Positions 1 to 6,455 are shown, numbered from the stretch's first letter. The stretch: DNA of 9,088 nucleotides from QHXW01 sp041486185 (GCA_041486185.1 JBGPKX010000253.1:1-9088), one strand, 5' to 3'. A program made the numbers and translations. The notes: a model not told the origin generated them from the sequence alone.

Positions 1-215
1 CCCTTTTCATCGGTCAAGGCACGGGCGAACAGCCGGTCTTCGTGATTGAACAACAGGACGGTGGCGCCCATTTGCGGTATGCCGACCGCGTCGCGCACAA
101 GGCCGGTAATGCCACCGGAAAGTTTGGGAGTAGAGACTGCGGAACACGGCAGCGCGATACACACCAGACCCGCCGCCAGAATCACGCATGTCCTGGAGGA
201 AGCAAACGGTATCAT
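1..215 (-). CDS. Exported carboxypeptidase-regulatory-like domain protein, N-terminal fragment (runs off left edge)
   Basis: Only the first 71 codons are in the window; the frame is open to base 1, so the gene continues beyond it. The ATG at 215-213 is the furthest upstream start, because an in-frame TAA lies three codons before it (222-224). Residues 1 to about 27 look like a Sec signal peptide: Arg8, a hydrophobic core around residues 11-23, then a small-residue cleavage region near Cys-Ser-Ala. From about residue 33 the pattern of Gly-Gly-Ile-Thr-Gly, then Gly-Ala-Thr-Val, then Ala-x-Thr-Asp-Glu-Lys-Gly fits the beta-sandwich carboxypeptidase regulatory-like domain, common at the N-terminus of acidobacterial surface and TonB-dependent-receptor-like proteins. 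The rest of the protein is unseen, so a receptor, an adhesin or a small secreted protein are all possible. It lies 50 bases downstream of the GWxTD gene on the same strand and may share its transcript. No strong Shine-Dalgarno is visible; GGAAG abuts the ATG. Confidence 0.72.
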   Translation of the reverse strand, partial: MIPFASSRTCVILAAGLVCIALPCSAVSTPKLSGGITGLVRDAVGIPQMGATVLLFNHEDRLFARALTDEK

Positions 216-265
216 CTTCCGTTATCCATCATCACTGCCACGCAGGGCTAAACGCCTGCACGTCT

Positions 266-1948
266 CTAGTTTACCGTAAAGGTCGCGGTTGGTGTTAACG
301 TCTGATTCCGGTTCCTATCGGTAACCTTCATCTTTAAAGTATACTGTCCCGGCTTAAGAGTCTGCAGGGGCAGCAGTTTTTCGATCGTCACCTGCTGTGC
401 GGAGGCGTCGGGCACCTTGCCAACCTCTTCGCTGAAATTGAAGATCTTCTCATTGGTGCCGTTCTTTACGACCTCGTACTCAATGCTCCCGTTTGGTTTC
501 TGGGTCTTCTCGTCGGGGCCGAAATTGTAAAGCTGCAGGTAGATCCCCATCTTTTCGTCGTGCCGGAACGTATCGCCGAGGCGCGGCCGCACTTTGGAAC
601 TGCCCACTACGAACTGGCCGGTGCCGATACTCCGCGTCGGAACCTTTTCGATAGTGTCGGCCAGAATCAGGCTGCTTGCGGCAAGCTGTTCGTCATCGTA
701 GTGAGGAACACTCAGGGCCGACTCGTAGTTGTTCATGTTACCGCCCACCAGGTCCTTCACCACTACGTTCAACCGGTACATACCGGGCGCCAGCGGGATG
801 GTCTTCTGATAGAGCGATTGCTTCCCCATGATGGCCTGGAGCAGTTGGGTTGGAGAATCGACCGTGACCGTATCCTCAAAGACGTTGACCACGCGGCGCG
901 ACATGGTGGTGATGCGTGCGTAGATATTGACGACGGCCTTTTGCACGCCGTCCTTCAACTGAAACTGCAGGTCTTTGTTCTGAAGCTGGATGGTGACGTT
1001 GGTGAGCACCGAGCTGTTGGTGACCTTAATGTAATCGGCCTGCACCTTGACCGGCAGCAGGTTGAAAGTAATGTGCGTGCTGACCGCGGCTTCCAGGTCC
1101 TTGAACTTCACCGCCGGCGGCTTCTGCAGTTTGCTGAATCGTTCCAGCCGCTCGAATTCGTTCATGCTCGCCGGCGTTCCGCCGAACGCCGTGCCCAGGT
1201 GCGTGCCATCGGTGCGGTTGAAGCGATCGGTCTTGCTGGCCATGCCCATCTGCTCCATCATAGTCAGGCCGGCGTTGGGCACATAGAGGAGGGCGTCCTT
1301 TTCCGACGGGTCCATGGTCATGCGGTATTCGCCGCTCATGGTCGGATCGACAAACTCGATGATGATGTCGTTGCCGATGCCCTCGATGTAGCGATAGCGC
1401 CACTGCTCGAACGGGTAGGTCGAGGTCTCGCCGCCGCCTTCTGCCATGGGCCGCTCGTAGCTGCCGCCCGAGGGATGCGATTCGATTTCGTCCGGCGGTC
1501 CGTAGGTGATGTAAATGCGGCCGCGGTCCGCTTTCCACCCGGGTATGCCGGAGGCGTAGTGCTCGTTGGCGTAGGCGATGCGCCGGTAGTGCTCTTCTTT
1601 GAACTCGTTTTCGACGGTGTCGGGCGTGGGGTCGCGCCGCAGCCAGAACTGCTCGATGAACTGTTCGCGCTCTTCATCCGTGCTCATGCGCTTGAACGCG
1701 GCGCGCTCTTCATCGGTGATGATGTAGCCGACATCCTCGTTCAGCCACTTTTTGTAGGGCGTTTCCAGTTCTTTGCGCAGCTTCTCTTCGCGCTTCTTCT
1801 TTTGTTTTTCGGTCAGGGGCTTGGCGATCGTCTCGCGTCCCTCGGCATCGGTGTTCGGACCTTTGTCCTTCTTATCCGCATAACTGAGGTTCATCGTGAA
1901 AAGTAAGCTAACGGCTAAGCAAGGAATCCAAAGACGAGCCGGTCTCAT
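266..1948 (-). CDS. GWxTD-domain exported protein of unknown function
   Basis: Predicted 560 residues. The ATG at 1948 is chosen because AGGAGG sits 9 bases upstream; a TTG further upstream at 1993 would overlap the predicted -10 box. Residues 1-24 form a signal peptide (Arg2/Arg5, hydrophobic 6-20, Ser-Tyr-Ala cleavage site), so the product is probably periplasmic or surface-located. Residues 25-65 are charged and Lys/Glu-rich. Residues about 66-210 carry the GWxTD-domain hallmarks: Phe-Trp-Leu-Arg-Arg-Asp-Pro-Thr-Pro at 101-109, Arg-Ile-Ala-Tyr-Ala-Asn at 123-128, Gly-Trp-Lys-Ala-Asp at 137-141, and Tyr-Gly-Pro-Pro-Asp-Glu-Ile at 149-155. The name-giving Thr is Ala140 here. The remaining part, to 560, looks beta-rich with alternating hydrophobic strands and several Pro-Gly-x-Tyr turns, suggesting tandem beta-sandwich modules. 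The family is widespread in Acidobacteriota, but I know of no established biochemical role. Family assignment is firm; function is not. Confidence 0.88.
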   Translation of the reverse strand: MRPARLWIPCLAVSLLFTMNLSYADKKDKGPNTDAEGRETIAKPLTEKQKKKREEKLRKELETPYKKWLNEDVGYIITDEERAAFKRMSTDEEREQFIEQFWLRRDPTPDTVENEFKEEHYRRIAYANEHYASGIPGWKADRGRIYITYGPPDEIESHPSGGSYERPMAEGGGETSTYPFEQWRYRYIEGIGNDIIIEFVDPTMSGEYRMTMDPSEKDALLYVPNAGLTMMEQMGMASKTDRFNRTDGTHLGTAFGGTPASMNEFERLERFSKLQKPPAVKFKDLEAAVSTHITFNLLPVKVQADYIKVTNSSVLTNVTIQLQNKDLQFQLKDGVQKAVVNIYARITTMSRRVVNVFEDTVTVDSPTQLLQAIMGKQSLYQKTIPLAPGMYRLNVVVKDLVGGNMNNYESALSVPHYDDEQLAASSLILADTIEKVPTRSIGTGQFVVGSSKVRPRLGDTFRHDEKMGIYLQLYNFGPDEKTQKPNGSIEYEVVKNGTNEKIFNFSEEVGKVPDASAQQVTIEKLLPLQTLKPGQYTLKMKVTDRNRNQTLTPTATFTVN

Positions 1949-1992
1949 TTCGCACCGCCTCCTGAAGGCAAGTTTTAAGTATTGCTTTATCA

Positions 1993-2021
1993 ATTGTATT
2001 GCCGGAAAAAAGAGGCGTCAA
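1993..2021 (-). promoter_or_regulatory. Sigma70-type promoter for the GWxTD gene
   Basis: On the minus strand TTGACG (2021-2016) is followed by exactly 17 bases and then TACAAT (1998-1993), a near-consensus housekeeping promoter. The predicted start point is near 1986, giving a leader of about 37 bases that ends in AGGAGG and the ATG at 1948. It lies in the 156-base gap after the epimerase gene, so the GWxTD gene is probably transcribed on its own or with the fragment at 1-215. Confidence 0.7.
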
Positions 2022-2104
2022 GTGGGCCGATTCTGCACACTGTGGTGGTGCTGCCCAAGGCGGCGCGGCCGGCCCGAGCCCGGGAAGCCTCAAACGCATG
2101 CTGG

Positions 2105-3094
2105 TCAGACGGCGGGGCGCACGCCCGCCGTGGAGATAAGCCGGTCTTCCCAGCCGAAGTCGATCTTGCGGCGAGGCTGGCGCTGGTACCAGCGATACGT
2201 CTCGCCCAGCCCGGTGGCGAAGGCGGTCAAGCGCACGCCTAGCACGCGCTGCAGCTTGCTGACGTTTTCGGTAATCGGCGGCAGGTCGAGGTATTCGCCA
2301 AAGTACATGGGCTCGGCCATGGGATTGCCGCCGGCTGCGGCGATCCGCTCTCGCGGCACACGGACCAGCTGCGCCTTCTTGCCGGCGGTGCGCGCCATCT
2401 CACGGACCGCTTCCACTTGCGTCAGCGGTTTCGGATTGCCGATGTTGAACGCTTCGCCCACCGCCGCATCCACTTCGATCGCGCGCAACAGTGAGCGGAC
2501 CAGATCCTTCACATAAACGAACTGCATCAGGCGCGTGCCATCGCCCGGAATGATGATGGGGCGGGCGGCGCGCATGCGGTCCCAGAAGAAAGCCTCGCGA
2601 TAGAAAGGATTCTCCGGGCCGTAGACAAAGGCCGGTCGGAAGGTGGTCACCGGAAAGCCGTTTTTGCGATGCAGGCGCAGCAGGGCACGCTCGCTCATGG
2701 CCTTGTTGCGCACATAAGGCTCGGGGTGATTATCCGGCGCGAGAGGGTCGCCCTCGTAGTGATTCAGCCCGTCGCCGTAGGCCGCCACGCTCGACAGGAA
2801 GACATAACGCGCGAGATGATTCCCCACGGCCAGAGCGGTGGCTTCCACTTGCGCCGCGGTAGTGCCGCGCTCCCAATCGTAGACGTGGTCGAAGACCACA
2901 TCAAATCGCCGCTCCCCGATCACGCGGCGGACGGCCTCGGGGTCGTTGCGGTCGGCCAGCAGGTTCTCGACGCGTTTGGAAAGATTGTGCTTGGAGCGGC
3001 GATGCAGAATGGCGACCGAATGGCCCGCCTTCAGCAGCTCCGCGACGAGCTGCCGGCCGATAAACAGCGTTCCTCCGATAACCAGAACCTTCAT
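2105..3094 (-). CDS. NAD-dependent epimerase/dehydratase, CSP41-like extended SDR
   Basis: 329 residues, a normal length for an extended short-chain dehydrogenase. The N-terminal nucleotide-binding motif is Gly-Gly-Thr-Leu-Phe-Ile-Gly at 7-13, immediately after the first beta strand. Leu10 replaces the middle Gly, a variant seen in the CSP41/isoflavone-reductase-like branch. Ser101-Ser102 and Tyr127-Val-Arg-Asn-Lys131 are the expected catalytic Ser and YxxxK residues, and Arg153-Pro154 with Tyr158-Gly-Pro match the strand after them. So the active site appears intact and an NAD(P)-dependent oxidoreductase or epimerase on a sugar nucleotide or related polyol is likely; the substrate cannot be read from sequence. 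It starts 19 bases after the inositol-phosphate synthase stop on the same strand, so co-transcription is likely and a sugar- or cyclitol-related substrate is plausible. No clear Shine-Dalgarno precedes the ATG, which suggests translational coupling. Confidence 0.85.
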   Translation of the reverse strand: MKVLVIGGTLFIGRQLVAELLKAGHSVAILHRRSKHNLSKRVENLLADRNDPEAVRRVIGERRFDVVFDHVYDWERGTTAAQVEATALAVGNHLARYVFLSSVAAYGDGLNHYEGDPLAPDNHPEPYVRNKAMSERALLRLHRKNGFPVTTFRPAFVYGPENPFYREAFFWDRMRAARPIIIPGDGTRLMQFVYVKDLVRSLLRAIEVDAAVGEAFNIGNPKPLTQVEAVREMARTAGKKAQLVRVPRERIAAAGGNPMAEPMYFGEYLDLPPITENVSKLQRVLGVRLTAFATGLGETYRWYQRQPRRKIDFGWEDRLISTAGVRPAV

Positions 3095-3113
3095 GTAGCG
3101 GGCGCGTAAAACT

Positions 3114-4433
3114 TCAGTCGTAATATTCTAGGCCGAGGTGCGTGATCAGCGCTTCACCGCGCATCCAGCGCAGCGTGTTTTTCAATTTCATCAACTGGAT
3201 GAAAATATCGTGCTCGGGATAAAGGCCGGGCGCCGTCATAGGGGCTTTGAAATAAAACGAGAGCCATTCCTGCACGCCGCGCATGCCGGCGCGCTGCGCC
3301 AGATCCATGAACAGCACCAGGTCGAGCACCAGCGGCGCGGCCAGGATCGAATCGCGGCACAGGAAATCGATCTTGATCTGCATGGGGTAACCCAGCCAGC
3401 CGAAGATGTCGATGTTGTCCCAGCCTTCTTTGGCGTCCCCGCGGGGCGGGTAGTACTCGATCCGCACCTTGTGATAGACGTCCTTGTACAGGTCCGGATA
3501 AAGCTCCGGCTGCAGGATCTGCTCGAGCGCGGAGAGCTTGGATTCTTCTTTCGATTTGAACGAGCCGGGATCGTCGAGGACCTCGCCGTCGCGGTTACCC
3601 AGGATGTTGGTCGAGAACCAACCGGAGACGCCCAGCATGCGCGCTTTCAGGCCTGGCGCAATCAGCGTTTTCATGAACGTCTGGCCGGTCTTGAAATCTT
3701 TTCCGCAAATCGGGAGATTCCGCTCGCGCGCCATCTCCACCAGTGCCGGTGTATCTGTCGTCAGATGCGGGGCGCCATTGGCATAGGGCACGCCGGATTT
3801 GAGCGCCGCGTAGGCATATATCTGGCTGGGTGAGATTTCAGGATCGTTATTCTTCAGGCCGCATTCGAAGTTTTTGAGCGACGCGTGTACAGCCGCCGGT
3901 TTGTGAAAAACTTCCGTCGATCCGCACCAGATCATTACCAGGCGCGACGCGCCGCTCGATTCGCGGAAATTACGGATGTCTTCCATCAGCATTTCGGCGT
4001 GCTCCATCTTGGAGCCCTTGGGTTTGAGGTTGGGGCCGTGGATGCGCTTGACGTATTCCTGATCGAAGACGGCGGGCATGGGCCGGATGGCTTCGAGCGG
4101 AGCGCGGACTTGCGCGAGCATTGACTTTTCGAGCACGCCGGCCAATTGCGCGGCTTCGTAGGCATTCTCTTCGAAGATGTCCCAGGCGCCAACCACCAGG
4201 TTTTCGAGCGGCGTTAGCGGCACGAGATCCTTGATCAACGGCGTGCGGCCTTCGGTGCGCTTGCCCAGTCGAATGGTGGAGAGCTGCGTCAGCGAACCAA
4301 TGGGTTTCGCCAGCCCCCGCTTCACGGCTTCCACACCGGCGATGAACGTGGTGGTCACCGCGCCCATGCCAGGAATGAGCACGCCGAGTTTTCCGTCGGC
4401 GGGCGCGATACGAACGTTATCTTGCGCAGGCAC
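3114..4433 (-). CDS. ino1: Inositol-3-phosphate synthase (myo-inositol-1-phosphate synthase)
   Basis: 439 residues; converts glucose 6-phosphate to inositol 3-phosphate in the cytoplasm with tightly bound NAD, the committed step of inositol synthesis. Family features are: an N-terminal NAD-binding stretch Gly17-Val-Leu-Ile-Pro-Gly-Met-Gly24; Lys245-Asp-Phe-Lys-Thr-Gly-Gln-Thr252; Asn276 through Gly279-Asn-Arg-Asp-Gly283; Phe292-Lys-Ser-Lys-Glu296; and Cys359-Arg-Asp-Ser362 followed by a Leu/Val-rich helix. These are the conserved nucleotide and catalytic regions. The start is a GTG at 4433, chosen because GGGAG lies 9 bases upstream (4447-4443) and the first family-like residues follow directly. 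The frame stays open on to base 5273, but that extension is the antisense of the response-regulator gene, contains no ATG near the junction, and is not family-like. The gene is divergent from that regulator and co-directional with the SDR gene. The product could feed inositol lipids, a compatible solute or glycoconjugates; the window does not say which. Confidence 0.95.
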   Translation of the reverse strand: MPAQDNVRIAPADGKLGVLIPGMGAVTTTFIAGVEAVKRGLAKPIGSLTQLSTIRLGKRTEGRTPLIKDLVPLTPLENLVVGAWDIFEENAYEAAQLAGVLEKSMLAQVRAPLEAIRPMPAVFDQEYVKRIHGPNLKPKGSKMEHAEMLMEDIRNFRESSGASRLVMIWCGSTEVFHKPAAVHASLKNFECGLKNNDPEISPSQIYAYAALKSGVPYANGAPHLTTDTPALVEMARERNLPICGKDFKTGQTFMKTLIAPGLKARMLGVSGWFSTNILGNRDGEVLDDPGSFKSKEESKLSALEQILQPELYPDLYKDVYHKVRIEYYPPRGDAKEGWDNIDIFGWLGYPMQIKIDFLCRDSILAAPLVLDLVLFMDLAQRAGMRGVQEWLSFYFKAPMTAPGLYPEHDIFIQLMKLKNTLRWMRGEALITHLGLEYYD

Positions 4434-4466
4434 GTCGCAAATCTCCCAGGGGAAAAAAAGATGATT

Positions 4467-4475
4467 TGTTATAAT
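4467..4475 (+). promoter_or_regulatory. Extended -10 promoter for the LytTR response regulator
   Basis: TG at 4467-4468, one base, then a perfect TATAAT at 4470-4475. No good -35 is seen 16-18 bases upstream, where the sequence is CAGGGGAAAA-like. The expected start point is about 4480-4485, so the message would begin at or within a few bases of the ATG at 4485 and carry no Shine-Dalgarno. If the in-frame ATG at 4461 were used instead, this match would fall inside coding sequence (codons TAT AAT) and would be coincidental. Confidence 0.5.
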
Positions 4476-4479
4476 ACCA
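4471..4479 (-). promoter_or_regulatory. Extended -10 promoter for the inositol-phosphate synthase operon
   Basis: The minus strand reads TGG-TATTAT, an extended -10 (TGn) with a 5-of-6 match to TATAAT. The expected start point is near 4464, giving a leader of about 31 bases that contains GGGAG and ends at the GTG at 4433. No recognisable -35 lies at 16-18 bases, which is tolerated by extended -10 promoters. It shares five base pairs with the plus-strand promoter at 4467-4475. Confidence 0.45.
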
Positions 4480-4484
4480 ACTCC

Positions 4485-5258
4485 ATGCGAGATCGCGCGA
4501 CGGCAACACTGACGACGCTGCTCGTGGATGACGAGGCGCTCGCCTGCGAGGAACTCGCTTACCTGCTGAAGGATTTTCCCGAAGTGGAGGTCGCGGCCAC
4601 CGGGCGCAATGGCCTGGAAGCCTTGGACCTGATTCAGAAGCTGGAGCCGGACCTGGTGTTTCTGGATGTGCAGATGCCCGGTCTGGACGGCATGGGCGTG
4701 GTCCGGCAGTTGCGCGAGCTCGGCGTCGACCTGCCGCATTTCATCTTCGTCACGGCCTACGATCAGTACGCCATCGAAGCCTTTCGCGTGGAAGCACTCG
4801 ACTATCTGCTCAAGCCCGTCGATAAGGGCCGGCTGGCCGAAACCATGGAGCGCGCGCGGCGAACCATACAGGACCGGCAGCAGAAAGTGGAAGCGGAAGC
4901 GCCGCCGCGCCTGAATCCGCAGCGCACCAAGCTGCTGGTGCGCGCCAATAATCGCAACTTCATCGTAGACGCGCAGGATGTGATCTACGCCACCATCGAT
5001 AGCGGCCTGATCACCATTGTGACGACCAACATCGAGGGCCAGTCCAATTACCGTACGCTCGAAGACCTGCAGGCCAACCTCGACCGCGAGACTTTCTGGC
5101 GCGTGCACCGCTCGTATCTGGTGAACATCAATCGCATCCGCGAAGTGGTGCCGTGGTTCAAATCCAGCTACCAGCTCCGCATGGACGACAAGAAGAGCAC
5201 CGAGGTTCCGGTGAGCCGGGTGCAGACCAAGCGGCTGCGGGAATTGCTGAAGCTGTAA
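4485..5258 (+). CDS. Response regulator, REC-LytTR (LytR/AlgR family)
   Basis: 257 residues from the ATG at 4485. Receiver domain at about 10-125: acidic pocket Asp15-Asp16, phospho-acceptor Asp61 in Leu-Asp-Val-Gln-Met-Pro, Thr90, Tyr95 and Lys110-Pro111 are all present, so phosphorylation should work. A Glu/Ala/Pro linker follows, then a LytTR DNA-binding domain at about 150-257 with the typical Phe-Trp-Arg-Val-His-Arg-Ser-Tyr-Leu-Val-Asn core. It is probably a transcription factor controlled by a LytS-type kinase; the nearest is at 6456-7487, and other kinases are not excluded. The start is uncertain: an in-frame ATG at 4461 has AGGGGA about 8 bases before it and would add eight residues, whereas a perfect extended -10 box at 4467-4475 favours 4485 and a leaderless message. 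The gene is divergent from the inositol-phosphate synthase, with 51 bases between starts. Confidence 0.92.
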   Translation: MRDRATATLTTLLVDDEALACEELAYLLKDFPEVEVAATGRNGLEALDLIQKLEPDLVFLDVQMPGLDGMGVVRQLRELGVDLPHFIFVTAYDQYAIEAFRVEALDYLLKPVDKGRLAETMERARRTIQDRQQKVEAEAPPRLNPQRTKLLVRANNRNFIVDAQDVIYATIDSGLITIVTTNIEGQSNYRTLEDLQANLDRETFWRVHRSYLVNINRIREVVPWFKSSYQLRMDDKKSTEVPVSRVQTKRLRELLKL

Positions 5259-5270
5259 GGCCTCTACCCT

Positions 5271-5298
5271 CACCGGTTCTGTTCGCCGATCGCCGGTG
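5271..5298 (+). other. Inverted repeat just after the response-regulator stop
   Basis: CACCGG at 5271-5276 and CCGGTG at 5293-5298 are perfectly complementary across a 16-base loop, starting 13 bases after the stop codon at 5258. No T-run follows, so it does not look like a classical intrinsic terminator. It may be an mRNA 3' structure, part of a protein-binding site, or chance in GC-rich DNA. Confidence 0.3.
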
Positions 5299-5318
5299 TC
5301 CCCGCGCCGTTCGCCGAT
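5281..5318 (+). repeat. Pair of 10-bp direct repeats in the gap before the LiaI/LiaF genes
   Basis: GTTCGCCGAT occurs identically at 5281-5290 and 5309-5318, a 28-base period. LytTR regulators bind paired direct repeats, but usually about 21 bases apart and with an A/T-richer consensus, so this is a weak operator candidate. The rest of the 130-base gap holds a GGAACTT at 5326-5332, resembling an ECF sigma -35, without a well-spaced -10, and a poor TAATAT at 5348-5353. No convincing promoter is visible. Confidence 0.35.
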
Positions 5319-5358
5319 TCGTGCGGGAACTTCATCCCCGCGGGCGCTAATATCCAGA

Positions 5359-5390
5359 CTGGAGTGACACCAATCTGGAGTGACGCCAAT
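5359..5390 (+). repeat. Tandem 16-bp duplication covering the ribosome binding site
   Basis: CTGGAGTGACACCAAT (5359-5374) is followed at once by CTGGAGTGACGCCAAT (5375-5390), one mismatch in 16. The second copy contains the GGAG Shine-Dalgarno and the first two bases of the ATG at 5389; the first copy contains the same GGAG but ends in AATC, so no start codon follows it. This is direct sequence evidence of a local duplication at a translation initiation region. Confidence 0.85.
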
Positions 5391-5592
5391 GACGACATAT
5401 CATTCCGGTTCTTGCAAGTCCGGCACGGGCGTAACGGTGCTGGCCCTGATCCTCATCAGCGCCGGTGTGTTACTGCTGCTGGATAATTTCGGTATTCTGT
5501 GGATCGACCGTGTGTGGGATCTCTGGCCGCTGACGCTGATTGCCGTCGGTGTGGCCGAGCTGATCCGTTGGCGGAGACAAAAGCAGTCGTGA
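5389..5592 (+). CDS. Small LiaI-like (DUF5668-type) membrane protein
   Basis: 67 residues from the ATG at 5389, with GGAG at 5377-5380 and an 8-base spacer. A GTG at 5380 in the same frame overlaps that Shine-Dalgarno and is less likely. The protein has two hydrophobic segments (about 16-34 and 45-59) separated by a Leu-Asp-Asn-Phe-Gly loop and a Trp-Asp-Leu-Trp-Pro turn, and ends in a basic Arg/Lys tail. This is the transmembrane module found in LiaI/LiaF-type proteins. It closely resembles the first membrane block of the next gene (Gly-Val-Leu-Leu-x-Leu-Asp-Asn, then Trp-x-x-Trp-Pro, then Ala-x-Gly-Val-Ala). It is 21 bases upstream of that gene and likely co-translated with it. A role as a small partner of the LiaF-like protein in envelope sensing is inferred, not shown. 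Confidence 0.82.
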   Translation: MTTYHSGSCKSGTGVTVLALILISAGVLLLLDNFGILWIDRVWDLWPLTLIAVGVAELIRWRRQKQS

Positions 5593-5613
5593 TTGGAAAA
5601 GGAGAGACCCTCC

Positions 5614-6429
5614 ATGCCTGAGAACCGGGACGACGAAAGCCGCCGGAAATCCAGCCGCGGCTGCTTCGACAAGGACGGGAGGTGGATTGCGCACGAAGGC
5701 GGAGTTGCGTTCGCTCGCGCGCGCGGACCCGTGAAGCAGGGCGTGGTCTTCGCGCTGTTTGTGATCGGGGCAGGCGTCCTCCTGTTCCTGGACAACATAG
5801 GCCTGGTTCATTTTCACGATATCTGGCAGTTCTGGCCAGTGGCGCTCATCGCCCTGGGGGTCGCCAAGTTGTTCGACTGCCGGGGTATGGGCGGGAGGGT
5901 CTGGGCCGCCATGTGGATCTTGGTCGGCACGGCTTTCCTGCTCGATCATCTGGGCGTTTGGCGCGTGAGCTGGAACATCATCTGGCCCATGGCGCTCATC
6001 GGATTCGGCGTCATGATGCTGGTAAATGCGCTCGAGCGCCACCGTGTGCCTGAGGGCTTGATTGCCAGGTCCTCGGCAGGCACGCCGGCGGAGAACATCC
6101 TGCGCGAATGGGCGACCTTCAGCGGCATCAAGCGGCGCCTCGAAACGCAGAATTTTCAGGGTGGAGAAATGGTGGCGGTTTTCGGGGGAATCGACATTGA
6201 CCTGCGCCGCGCGGCGATCGCTCCAGGTACCAAGGAAGTGGTGATCGACGCCAACGCCACCTTCGGCGGTATCGAGCTCCGCGTGCCGGATGCCTGGCTG
6301 GTGGTGATGCGCGGGGCGGGCCTCTTTGGCGGCTACGAAGACAGAACGGATCCGCCTGCCGGCCCGGAAGCGCCGAGAGTGGTGATTAAGGGGTACGCCA
6401 TTTTCGGAGGCGTCTCGGTCAGGAATTGA
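5614..6429 (+). CDS. LiaF-like membrane protein (two LiaI-type membrane blocks plus LiaF C-terminal domain)
   Basis: 271 residues from the ATG at 5614, preceded by AAGGAGAG with about a 9-base spacer; a TTG at 5593 in the same frame lacks this. Residues 1-40 are hydrophilic and cytoplasmic-looking. Four hydrophobic segments follow at about 42-60, 72-86, 97-113 and 122-138, formed by two copies of a two-helix block, each with a Leu-Asp-x-x-Gly loop and a Trp-Pro turn. Residues about 168-271 form the LiaF-type C-terminal domain, with repeated Phe-Gly-Gly turns at 190-192, 217-219, 238-240 and 264-266, typical of a small beta-repeat fold. In Firmicutes LiaF restrains the LiaS kinase until cell-wall stress; here the downstream kinase is a LytS-type enzyme, so an analogous restraint is inference. 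The stop overlaps a TTG, and the kinase gene follows within 30 bases. Confidence 0.86.
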   Translation: MPENRDDESRRKSSRGCFDKDGRWIAHEGGVAFARARGPVKQGVVFALFVIGAGVLLFLDNIGLVHFHDIWQFWPVALIALGVAKLFDCRGMGGRVWAAMWILVGTAFLLDHLGVWRVSWNIIWPMALIGFGVMMLVNALERHRVPEGLIARSSAGTPAENILREWATFSGIKRRLETQNFQGGEMVAVFGGIDIDLRRAAIAPGTKEVVIDANATFGGIELRVPDAWLVVMRGAGLFGGYEDRTDPPAGPEAPRVVIKGYAIFGGVSVRN

Positions 6430-6455
6430 GCAGACCGGGGAGCCGGACGTTCGCC

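Noticed and set aside
242..259. Hairpin GCAGG/CCTGC between the GWxTD stop and the next gene (minus strand)
   Set aside because: Five-base stem without a following T-run, only 50 bases of gap; not a credible intrinsic terminator, and not distinguishable from chance.
560..1906. 448-codon open frame on the plus strand
   Set aside because: Lies wholly opposite the GWxTD gene; the translation is His/Arg/Val-rich with no recognisable domain. Long antisense frames are common in GC-rich coding DNA.
2039..2104. GC-rich palindromic stretch (GGCCGGCC, CCCGGG) after the epimerase stop
   Set aside because: Short overlapping palindromes but no single stable stem with a T-run on either strand; insufficient for a terminator call.
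4434..5273. Long N-terminal extension of the inositol-phosphate synthase frame (open to 5273 on the minus strand)
   Set aside because: It is the antisense of the response-regulator gene, whose plus-strand product has all REC and LytTR residues. The synthase start is a GTG with GGGAG at the proper distance.
5323..5341. GCGGG/CCCGC hairpin before the LiaI-like gene
   Set aside because: Five-base stem, nine-base loop, no T-run; expected by chance at this base composition.
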